From NCBI GenBank assembly GCA_030149585.1, contig JASFBJ010000260.1, positions 1 through 5,087 on the forward strand: DNA of 5,087 nucleotides, read 5' to 3'. Every line of letters starts with the position of its first letter. Position 1 is the first letter of the stretch. The notes beneath the pieces are model-generated. The model did not search any database. It was given only the letters and a program-made list of their open reading frames with translations, and was not told where the DNA came from. The translations under genes and the position numbers were made by a program. This document shows positions 1-5,087 of the stretch, piece by piece. The stretch comes from Desulfobacterales bacterium (lineage in GTDB: Bacteria; Desulfobacterota; Desulfobacteria; Desulfobacterales; JASFBJ01).

Positions 1-74
1 TCCTCCATGGTTTAGAAAAAAACTTAGATTGTTTTATGTGAGATATTATCAAAAGGCATTTTTGTGTCAACAAT

Positions 75-570
75 TCATTGATTAATGGCTTTAAATTTTT
101 GAAATACCTCCTGAATGGTTACACACCCAAAATGATCATCACCTGCAAACAAAATATCACCAATTTTGTGAAAGCCTTTTTTAAAAATTGAGTCAGCGCC
201 TCCAATTTTGAGATTAAAATCAGGATCAATAGTTTTGATCTGTTTGGCTATCCCAAATAATGCATGACTGTAAGTTTTTCCATAAATCTTGAGTTTGTTT
301 ACCTGGGCACCTGCAGATAAGCCATTGATAACATCATATACCATATGAACATATTCATCCGTAAATTGAATATAATTTGCAACGTTGTCACAAAAATTTT
401 CCTCTTCAGTATCAAAAGCGTCATTTATCTGGATTTCGTCGCGTATTGCGTGTACGGCTTCATGTAAAAAGGTCGGCGGGGTGGTACTCTACCAATCCGG
501 TGATCTTGCGAGGTTTGATAATATCAGCGATAATGACCGTCTGTTTTGTGAAATCAAATACAGTTTTTAG
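75..570 (-). pseudogene. Broken gene for a small HExxH zinc metallopeptidase-like protein
   Basis: Seen: on the minus strand one frame stays open from 488 down to a TGA at 75-77. It encodes TFLHEAVHAIRDE (HEAVH at 464-450) and then an acidic helix EEENFCDNVANYI. A stop (TAG, 491-489) lies just before it and no ATG, GTG or TTG separates that stop from the motif. A second frame, open from 570 to 460, reads KQTVIIADIIKPRKITGLVEYHP and runs into the first if one base of the G run at 478-481 is removed, giving VEYHPPTFLHEAVH. Family knowledge: HExxH followed by a Glu in a downstream helix is the zinc site of ImmA/IrrE-like and related small metallopeptidases. TAA and TAG stops sit immediately upstream of 570, and no ATG occurs on this strand between 571 and 660, so the N-terminus is also missing. 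The remaining C-terminal part (344-75, about 89 residues from an internal Met) has no domain I recognise. Inference: a decaying gene of about 165 codons. A sequencing error could explain the frameshift but not the missing start. Confidence 0.6.
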
Positions 571-574
571 CTAT

Positions 575-601
575 TATAGATTGTCTATAGCAGATATCTG
601 C
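575..601. repeat. Two adjacent inverted repeats upstream of the thiW promoter
   Basis: TATAGA-TTG-TCTATA (575-589) is directly followed by the perfect 12-base palindrome GCAGATATCTGC (590-601). The pair lies about 28 bases upstream of the -35 box at 629 and just outside the broken metallopeptidase gene. The position would suit an activator or operator site, but no regulator gene is in the window and short AT-rich palindromes arise by chance. Confidence 0.35.
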
Positions 602-628
602 GTCCTAATTTGTAATCCTGCAAAGAGA

Positions 629-657
629 TTGACCTTTAAAAAATATGCTGCTATAAA
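629..657 (+). promoter_or_regulatory. Sigma-70-type promoter of the thiW operon
   Basis: A -35 box TTGACC (629-634) is separated by exactly 17 bases from a -10 box TATAAA (652-657). A TG at 649-650, one base before the -10 box, makes it an extended -10 element. Transcription should start near 663-665, a few bases before the first strand of the riboswitch P1 helix at 671. This is where a promoter for a riboswitch-led transcript is expected. Assigned by eye. Confidence 0.75.
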
Positions 658-670
658 AAAAAATGATTAA

Positions 671-758
671 TTCCGAAAGGGGGTGTTCTGTGTTTCACAG
701 AACTGAGAACATACCCTTTGAACCTGATACAGTTAGTACTGTCGGAGGGAGATCGGAA
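671..758 (+). ncRNA. TPP riboswitch (THI element) aptamer
   Basis: The segment shows the conserved TPP aptamer landmarks in order. P1 is UUCCGA (671-676) paired with UCGGAA (753-758). The GGGGGUG element is at 679-685. P3 is a perfect eight-pair stem, GUUCUGUG (685-692) with CACAGAAC (696-703), closed by a UUU loop. The thi-box CUGAGA lies at 703-708. The second half is ACCCUUUGAACCUGAU (713-728), a small hairpin ACAG...CUGU (729-742) and CGGAGGGA (743-750). Family knowledge: this RNA binds thiamin pyrophosphate directly and represses thiamin synthesis or uptake genes when TPP is abundant. Its place between a strong promoter and a thiW-ECF operon fits that role. Confidence 0.95.
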
Positions 759-766
759 ATCAACTT

Positions 767-810
767 GTTTTGCCTGGCCTGGTTTTTACTGGAATTCGGC
801 AAACTTTTTT
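767..810 (+). terminator. Probable riboswitch-controlled intrinsic terminator
   Basis: TTTGCC (769-774) can pair with GGCAAA (798-803), with an outer G767-C804 pair, and is followed at once by TTTTTT (805-810) and a further T-rich stretch to 821. The loop between the arms is long (23 bases) and only weakly self-complementary, so the hairpin is not ideal. It lies nine bases past the aptamer and well before the thiW ribosome binding site at 883-889, which suggests transcriptional rather than translational control. No clear antiterminator was found by eye. Confidence 0.5.
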
Positions 811-882
811 GTTCTTTTTTTCCCTTCCGGCTGTTTTTCTTAAATCATTCTTGTTGAAAAAAATTAACAAAACCCTATAAAG

Positions 883-889
883 AAGGAGG
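883..889 (+). promoter_or_regulatory. Ribosome binding site of thiW
   Basis: AAGGAGG at 883-889 matches the anti-Shine-Dalgarno core and sits six bases before the ATG at 896, which fixes the thiW start. It is strong and lies about 125 bases beyond the aptamer, so direct masking by the aptamer looks unlikely. Confidence 0.85.
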
Positions 890-895
890 AAAAAA

Positions 896-1417
896 ATGAG
901 CATTGAAAATCCTATAATCCAGCCTGCTTTTTCAGATACAAGGAAGGTGGCATATGCAGTAGTTCTCATTGCAATCGGTGTGGCCCTGGCTCCTTACACT
1001 TCATTTCCAATTGGAATTGCCAAGGTTAATCCCACCCAGCATTTTATTAACGTGCTGGGGGCTGTTCTTTTGGGGCCTTTATGGGCCATGATAATAGCCG
1101 GTGTTGTCGGTATAATTCGAAATGCCATGGGGGTAGGCACTCTCCTGGCTTTTCCCGGTGGAATGATCGGAGCCTTGCTGGCAGGTCTGTTATTTAAATA
1201 CGGCAAAAAAACAGTCTGGGCGGCTTTAGGCGAAATTATCGGTACTGGAATAATTGCTCCAGTTGTCAGCGCCGCCTTTGTGGCTCCTGTACTGATGGGA
1301 AAAGCAATTCCATGGCTGGCTCTTATGCCGCCCTTTATGTTAAGTGCCATTGCAGGAGCAGTTTTGGGGATTCTGGCCATTAATATGCTGGCCAAAGCCG
1401 GTTTGATTGATATATGA
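896..1417 (+). CDS. thiW: ThiW, S component of an ECF transporter for the thiazole precursor of thiamin
   Basis: A 173-residue, very hydrophobic protein with about five to six likely membrane segments. Recognised as ThiW from FPIGIAKVNPTQHFINVLG (residues 37-55), the AFPGGMIGALLAG stretch (85-97) and LGEIIGTGII (111-120), all typical of that family; the length is also usual. Family knowledge: ThiW is the membrane-embedded substrate-binding subunit of an energy-coupling-factor importer and is predicted, from its link to TPP riboswitches and thiazole kinase genes, to carry hydroxyethylthiazole. The ATG at 896 is set by a strong Shine-Dalgarno six bases upstream. It is the first gene after the TPP riboswitch and lies 24 bases before the ECF ATPase gene, followed by ecfT, so all parts of a dedicated importer are present. 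The exact ligand is inferred; thiamin itself is an alternative. Confidence 0.9.
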   Translation: MSIENPIIQPAFSDTRKVAYAVVLIAIGVALAPYTSFPIGIAKVNPTQHFINVLGAVLLGPLWAMIIAGVVGIIRNAMGVGTLLAFPGGMIGALLAGLLFKYGKKTVWAALGEIIGTGIIAPVVSAAFVAPVLMGKAIPWLALMPPFMLSAIAGAVLGILAINMLAKAGLIDI

Positions 1418-1441
1418 CGGGGTAGAAAAATCTGATTATTG

Positions 1442-3070
1442 ATGGCTTTTATAAAAATCGAAACTGAAAAATTGGGTTATGCCTATGCAAATAGTGCAAA
1501 TGCTAAAATTAGCTGGGTTCTAAAAGATCTGAATCTTGAAATTACGGCTAAGGACTATTTGCTGATCTGTGGCCCCAGCGGCTGTGGCAAATCAACGCTG
1601 CTGCGAACCTTTAACGGCTTGATTCCCCACTTTTATCATGGCACTTTTAGGGGGCAAGTCAAGGTGGCCGGTCTTATTACAGCAAAGCACTCAGTTGCGG
1701 CTATTTTTGATAAGGTTGGTCTGTTATTCCAAAATCCTGAGACTCAGCTTTTTAACAGCACGGTTGCAAAAGAGATTATTTTTGGTTTAGAAAGCCTGGG
1801 CCTTTCGCGTAAGAAAATTAAAGCCCGTCTTGAGGATACAACAAAACAACTGGCTATTACAAATCTATTATCCAAAATCCCGCAAAAACTGTCAGGAGGT
1901 CAGCAGCAACTGGTTGCACTGGCAGTCATTCTGGCCCTTAAACCTGCTATAATACTGCTTGATGAGCCCTATTCCAATCTTGACCCGGCTAATGCGGATA
2001 AGCTTCGTAACCTGCTGAAATCTATTCATCAACAGGGAACCGGCATAGTTATCTGTGAGCATCGATTAGCCTGTACTCTACCGGATGCCACGCGGCTGAT
2101 GCTTTTACACCAGGGGAAAATTGAGCAAGACGGTTCTCCGCAAAAACTTATCAACAGCCTGTTTAGTTTCCATGCTTTGGAATTACCCCTGGCAGTTAAA
2201 GTTGCCCGCAAATTAAAACTCAATCCAGCTCCTTTGGATACAGCTTCTTTACAAAAAATTATTTCACGCAATAAGTTGCCCATAGAACTGCGCACTATTC
2301 CACCTTCACATGATCCCGTCAAAAAGGCCCGGCCCCTGCTGGAGGTTAAAGGCCTTTCCTTTCTGCCAAAAAAAAAAGCTGTTCTTAAAGATATCAGTTT
2401 TAAGCTCTTTGCTGGAGAGTGCATGGCGATTGTGGGCCCCAATGGGGCAGGCAAAACCACCCTTATAAAAAATATCATGGGCCTCAATCGCTCTCATAAG
2501 GGGAGAATTCAAATTAAGGGGCAGGATATCAATGAACAGAAAGTATCCCAAAGGGCAGGTCAAATCGGAATTGCGTTTCAAAATCCTGATAATCAGTTTT
2601 TTAAATTAACAGTTAAAGAGGAAATCGAGGTCGGGGCTAAAATTTTAAACAGATTTGATAAAAAATGGATTGCCTGGCTGATCAATCTTTTTTGCCTTCA
2701 CCCTTTGCTGGAACGTTCGCCCTTTACCTTAAGCGGTGGCGAAAAAAAAAGAGTGGCTTTTGCCGCGGCCCTGGCAGCAAAACCAATAATTTTTATTATG
2801 GATGAGCCCACTGCAGGTCAGGATGCTTTTTTCCGCCACTCACTTATTAAACTTATAAAGCAGTTAAAATCTTTGGAGCTGGGCATCTTGCTAATCACCC
2901 ATGATCTTGCATTTGCCGAAAGTTCAGCTGGACGATGGCTTGTTCTCAACAATGGTCAGGCAGCTTTTCCTGGTGATCCATGGCAGATCATGGAAAATAA
3001 AAAAATAATGGGGCAAGCCGGGTTAAAGGCCACTGACTCATTTCAACTTTTTGGTAATAAAAATGCTTGA
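1442..3070 (+). CDS. ecfA: Double-domain ECF transporter ATPase (EcfA1-EcfA2 type fusion)
   Basis: 542 residues from the ATG at 1442; an in-frame TTG at 1439 gives one more. It hydrolyses ATP on the cytoplasmic face to power ThiW-dependent uptake. Two complete ABC domains lie in one chain. Domain 1 has Walker A GPSGCGKST (about 44-52), a Q-loop FQNPETQLF (96-104), signature LSGGQQQ (150-156), Walker B IILLDEP (170-176) and the switch His in CEHRL. Domain 2 has Walker A GPNGAGKTT (332-340), Q-loop FQNPDNQFF (379-387), LSGGEKKR (430-437), Walker B IIFIMDEP (449-456) and THDL (486-489). All catalytic residues are present, so both sites look active. The FQNP Q-loops are characteristic of ECF/cobalt-type ATPases. 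The region between the domains (about 245-298) is a linker. The Shine-Dalgarno is weak (GGGGTAG at 1419-1425, rather far upstream), so translation may depend on coupling to thiW. The 3' end overlaps ecfT by eight bases. Confidence 0.93.
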   Translation: MAFIKIETEKLGYAYANSANAKISWVLKDLNLEITAKDYLLICGPSGCGKSTLLRTFNGLIPHFYHGTFRGQVKVAGLITAKHSVAAIFDKVGLLFQNPETQLFNSTVAKEIIFGLESLGLSRKKIKARLEDTTKQLAITNLLSKIPQKLSGGQQQLVALAVILALKPAIILLDEPYSNLDPANADKLRNLLKSIHQQGTGIVICEHRLACTLPDATRLMLLHQGKIEQDGSPQKLINSLFSFHALELPLAVKVARKLKLNPAPLDTASLQKIISRNKLPIELRTIPPSHDPVKKARPLLEVKGLSFLPKKKAVLKDISFKLFAGECMAIVGPNGAGKTTLIKNIMGLNRSHKGRIQIKGQDINEQKVSQRAGQIGIAFQNPDNQFFKLTVKEEIEVGAKILNRFDKKWIAWLINLFCLHPLLERSPFTLSGGEKKRVAFAAALAAKPIIFIMDEPTAGQDAFFRHSLIKLIKQLKSLELGILLITHDLAFAESSAGRWLVLNNGQAAFPGDPWQIMENKKIMGQAGLKATDSFQLFGNKNA

Positions 3071-3728
3071 CCCGCGAACAAAGCTGGCTCTAACCTTTTA
3101 TGGCGCAATTATAATAATAATGTCCAGCTCACTGAAATATTTAGGTTTTGAGGCGGGTATTTTGATTATTTGGATCATCATTTACAGGCAAGGGCTTATT
3201 TATCTGCGCTGGCTTAAACTGGTGTTACCCATGAGTCTTTTTTTCGGGGTCATCACCTGGTGGACTGCCGGCTTGATGGCTGGAGAAATCGCGGCACTTA
3301 AACTTTTGACCCTGACAACAATCTTTTTTGTTTTTTTTCTTTTCCAGGAACCTGAAGATTTGGCAAATTCTCTGGTTAAAGCAAAAATGCCCTATCCAAT
3401 TGCATTTGTTATGGCTGCTTCCTTACAATTTGTGCCGGTTATTAACCGCAGAGCCAAAGCTGTAATAGACGCCCAGCGCTCCAGGGGCATCCCCATATAT
3501 CCAGGCTGGGCGTCTTTTCGTCATTATCCGGCCTTTTTAATGCCGCTTCTGATCCAGACCTTTCAGATGGCCGAAGACCTGGCCGAAGCCATGGAGGCCA
3601 GAGGCTTTAGCCGACCGGGACGGACTTTTTATAAAGAATATCAGCTTAAAATTTTAGACTGGGTTCTTATTGCAGGTGGTTTGCCTGGATTATTGGGATA
3701 CTTCTATATTTTAGACCTATGTCAATGA
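3063..3728 (+). CDS. ecfT: EcfT, transmembrane coupling protein of the ECF transporter
   Basis: 221 residues from the ATG at 3063. An in-frame TTG at 3051 would add four residues but is less likely. The protein opens with LDPRTKL, a common EcfT/CbiQ N-terminus, and has about five membrane segments (roughly 8-24, 30-45, 52-70, 78-95 and 195-215). It carries the two cytoplasmic Ala-Arg-Gly-type motifs that mark the family: AQRSRG (137-142) and AMEARG (176-181). These helices plug into grooves of the two ATPase domains and pass on the power stroke. Its start lies inside the end of the ATPase gene (ATG 3063-3065, upstream stop 3068-3070), which implies translational coupling and fixed stoichiometry. 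It completes the S, A-A' and T parts, so this is a dedicated importer that does not need a shared ECF module. No obvious terminator follows. Confidence 0.93.
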   Translation: MLDPRTKLALTFYGAIIIIMSSSLKYLGFEAGILIIWIIIYRQGLIYLRWLKLVLPMSLFFGVITWWTAGLMAGEIAALKLLTLTTIFFVFFLFQEPEDLANSLVKAKMPYPIAFVMAASLQFVPVINRRAKAVIDAQRSRGIPIYPGWASFRHYPAFLMPLLIQTFQMAEDLAEAMEARGFSRPGRTFYKEYQLKILDWVLIAGGLPGLLGYFYILDLCQ

Positions 3729-3864
3729 AATAAAATTATCAGCCATGTTAAGGATTATTTAAATGGAAAAGGTTTTGGTGAAAAATTTCAATGGCAAAAT
3801 AATATAACTATAACCTGAAAACAATTCTATTGCCCATAATAGAATTATATGGGAATTAATAGGT
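3729..3864 (+). other. Intergenic leader with two competing hairpins before the siroheme protein gene
   Basis: This AT-rich gap has no credible gene. One perfect hairpin pairs AATTCTATT (3823-3831) with AATAGAATT (3838-3846) around a six-base loop. A second pairs CCCATA (3833-3838) with TATGGG (3848-3853). They share bases and cannot form together. The second covers part of GGGAA (3851-3855), the best Shine-Dalgarno candidate for the ATG at 3865. Neither hairpin is followed by a T run, so they are not intrinsic terminators. A weak promoter (TTTCAA 3786-3791, TATAAC 3809-3814, 17-base spacer) could start transcription here. Confidence 0.45.
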
Positions 3865-4647
3865 ATGGAATGGACTGATGAAGCAGAAAAAGCGATTAAG
3901 AAAATACCCTTTTTTGTTAGAAAAAAAGTCAGGGCACGTGTTGAAGATGAAGCCATGGCTTCCGGCAGAAAAAAAGTTACAATTTTAGATCTCAAGATTA
4001 CACAGAAAAGATATCTGACAAATATGAGCTCTGAAATTAAAGGGTTTCAGATTGATACATGTTTTGGTTCAGGAGGGTGTCCCAATCGTGCTATTGAAAG
4101 CAACAGCCTTTTTAACAGCCTTGAAAACCTGCTTATAAAAGAAGATATACTGAAATTTCTAAGGCAGAATATTGGGGATAATATAAAATTTCATCATGAG
4201 TTCAGAGTTACACTTGCAGACTGCCCCAATGCATGTTCGCAGCCTCAGATTAAGGATATCGGAATCATAGGTGCAAGTATTCCGGGAATCACAGAAAATG
4301 AATGCACATTCTGTGGACGGTGCGTTGATATATGCAAAGAAAATGCAATTACACTAAATGAAAAACAATCCGCACCTGAGATAGATCATAACCTTTGCAT
4401 AAAATGCGGGCAGTGCGTGAAAGACTGCCCCACAGGAACAATTTCTGAAAAAAAGGCTGGTTTCAGGATTTTTCTTGGAGGCAAACTGGGAAGACATCCA
4501 CGGCTGGCTGAAGAACTTCCCGGCATTTTCAGAGAAGATGACGTTATTGGAATAGTACAAAAATGTATTAAATATTATAAAGAAAACAGTGTGAACGGAA
4601 ATCGATTTGCAAATGTCTATACCGCTCCTGAATTTCTTAATCTATAG
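3865..4647 (+). CDS. PCP_red domain, siroheme and 4Fe-4S sulfite/nitrite reductase-like protein
   Basis: 260 residues, cytoplasmic, no signal peptide. Residues 1-50 (WTDEAEKAIKKIPFFVRKKV...) match the PCP_red domain, first known from the light-independent protochlorophyllide reductase. Residues 60-135 hold the siroheme-4Fe-4S signature: C66-X5-C72 (TCFGSGGCPNRA) and C120-X3-C124 (ADCPNACSQPQ). Two classical ferredoxin clusters follow, C147/C150/C153/C157 and C178/C181/C184/C188, then GGKLGRHPRLAEELPGIF (205-222), a common tail of this group. All twelve cluster cysteines are present. It is about half the size of a standard assimilatory sulfite reductase and lacks the preceding ferredoxin-like half domain, as in the small assimilatory-type reductases of sulfate reducers. 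Inference: an electron-transferring siroheme protein acting on sulfite, nitrite or an unknown substrate. The ATG at 3865 is preferred because a later start (Met54) would remove the PCP_red domain. It begins 136 bases after ecfT and is probably a separate unit. Confidence 0.85.
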   Translation: MEWTDEAEKAIKKIPFFVRKKVRARVEDEAMASGRKKVTILDLKITQKRYLTNMSSEIKGFQIDTCFGSGGCPNRAIESNSLFNSLENLLIKEDILKFLRQNIGDNIKFHHEFRVTLADCPNACSQPQIKDIGIIGASIPGITENECTFCGRCVDICKENAITLNEKQSAPEIDHNLCIKCGQCVKDCPTGTISEKKAGFRIFLGGKLGRHPRLAEELPGIFREDDVIGIVQKCIKYYKENSVNGNRFANVYTAPEFLNL

Positions 4648-4749
4648 ATAGTGCAATGCTTGATAATTCGTCCTCGTTCCTTACCATAAAATATTATTTT
4701 TTGCGCGAACTCTTAGTCTTTTTATGATGTTGCGACCGGTTATTTTTTT
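4648..4749. other. Short intergenic gap between convergent genes
   Basis: An AT-rich 102-base gap between two genes that face each other. I see T-rich and A-rich runs (for example 4692-4705 and 4742-4750) but no GC-rich stem that would make a convincing terminator on either strand, and no gene. Confidence 0.5.
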
Positions 4750-5087
4750 TTATATATATTCAAGTTCTTTTTGGAGCCATTGTTTCACGTCTCCTTCAAC
4801 AGAATAAACACCTTTAAGAGTTCCCGTATAATCCAGAAATTTTTTCTTTATATCTTCCGGCATTTCAAATTCGGCAAGTTCTTTGGCCTCATCTGAATTT
4901 CTTTTTACAAGAAAAATTTTCGGGTTTTTCCCCCATGTGTTTACAACAAAATAATGTGAAACATCTTTTTTTGAACGGATAGCGTATTTGTTGCCTGTAC
5001 AGTTATTATTGCCCCATTCAAGGTAGAGTATTACCGCCTGTTCGGGAGTCATTTCCCAGTCTATTTCATTAATAAGGTCTCTGTTTT
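4750..5087 (-). CDS. Small conserved hypothetical protein, possibly DVU0772 family (5' end beyond the window)
   Basis: On the minus strand the frame is open from the right edge to a TAA at 4752-4750. An internal ATG at 5052 would give 100 residues. The frame continues upstream as NRDLINEIDWE before that Met, without a stop, and this part reads like protein (the run IDWEMTPEQAV is continuous), so the true start probably lies past 5087 and the gene is partial here. The protein is soluble, acidic to neutral, with LYLEWGNNN near the N-terminus, HYFVVNTWG in the middle and a C-terminal GDVKQWLQKELEYI; no catalytic motif, signal peptide or membrane segment is seen. From memory, the WEMTPE...YLEWG pattern resembles a small uncharacterised family of sulfate-reducing bacteria, DVU0772; this is recall, not a search. 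Function unknown. It converges on the siroheme protein gene. Confidence 0.75.
   Translation of the reverse strand, partial: NRDLINEIDWEMTPEQAVILYLEWGNNNCTGNKYAIRSKKDVSHYFVVNTWGKNPKIFLVKRNSDEAKELAEFEMPEDIKKKFLDYTGTLKGVYSVEGDVKQWLQKELEYI

Noticed and set aside
478..481. The one-base frame change in the metallopeptidase remnant as a programmed +1 frameshift
   Set aside because: There is no stimulatory structure or known shift signal, and the upstream frame has no start codon, so gene decay or a sequencing error is simpler.
377..670. Plus-strand open frame of 97 codons (and a 61-codon frame at 385-570)
   Set aside because: They lie opposite the metallopeptidase remnant and run through the thiW promoter, lack a ribosome binding site, and their residues look random.
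663..857. Plus-strand open frame of 64 codons over the riboswitch
   Set aside because: It covers the TPP aptamer and the terminator. The conserved RNA structure explains the sequence, and the ATG is at the expected transcript start with no Shine-Dalgarno.
994..1395. Minus-strand open frame of 133 codons inside thiW
   Set aside because: It is the antisense shadow of a clearly recognised gene, with biased Ala/Ile/Pro content and no recognisable motif.
2029..2581. Two overlapping minus-strand open frames inside the ECF ATPase gene
   Set aside because: They are antisense shadows of the linker and second Walker A region, where the plus-strand ABC motifs are unmistakable.
3823..3846. Perfect nine-pair hairpin considered as a terminator for ecfT or for a minus-strand transcript
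   Set aside because: The stem is AT-rich and no T run follows on the plus strand; on the minus strand only GTTTTC follows. It is kept as part of a leader structure instead.
3759..3995. Minus-strand open frame of 78 codons over the siroheme gene start
   Set aside because: It is antisense to the PCP_red domain, has no ribosome binding site and no family resemblance.
1..5087. CRISPR array, insertion sequence, tRNA or rRNA
   Set aside because: No regularly spaced repeats, transposase reading frame, terminal inverted repeats or tRNA/rRNA signatures were seen on either strand.

Overview
This 5,087-base window reads as a chromosomal fragment from an anaerobic bacterium, most likely a moderately AT-rich member of the Desulfobacterota (a sulfate-reducer-like lineage). 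That assignment is an inference from two genes at the right end. One is a small siroheme/iron-sulfur protein with a PCP_red domain. The other is a short protein that resembles a family I associate with Desulfovibrio and its relatives (recalled as the DVU0772 family). No rRNA or other taxonomic marker is present.

Layout. Positions 75-570 (minus strand) hold a broken gene for a small HExxH zinc metallopeptidase-like protein. It has a one-base frameshift in a run of four G and no usable start codon. Positions 571-895 are a regulatory leader: two adjacent inverted repeats, a strong sigma-70-type promoter (TTGACC, 17 bases, TATAAA, with an extended -10 TG), a clear TPP riboswitch aptamer (671-758), and an expression platform with a probable intrinsic terminator before a strong ribosome binding site. 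Positions 896-3728 are a tightly packed three-gene operon: thiW (substrate-binding S component), a double-length ECF ATPase carrying both ABC domains in one chain, and ecfT (transmembrane coupling protein). After a 136-base gap containing two mutually exclusive hairpins near the next ribosome binding site, positions 3865-4647 encode a PCP_red/siroheme/4Fe-4S protein. Positions 4750-5087 (minus strand) carry a small hypothetical protein that runs off the right edge.

How it works together. The central operon is a self-contained (dedicated, group I) energy-coupling-factor importer. ThiW is predicted to bind the thiazole precursor of thiamin, EcfT holds it in the membrane, and the fused ATPase drives uptake. 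The TPP riboswitch should shut the operon off when thiamin pyrophosphate is plentiful, so the region is best read as a thiazole salvage locus. The siroheme protein downstream has its own leader and is probably not part of the thiamin system.

The transporter and riboswitch are well supported. The broken metallopeptidase, the hairpin pair and the details of the expression platform are observations from reading the sequence by eye and have not been computed.
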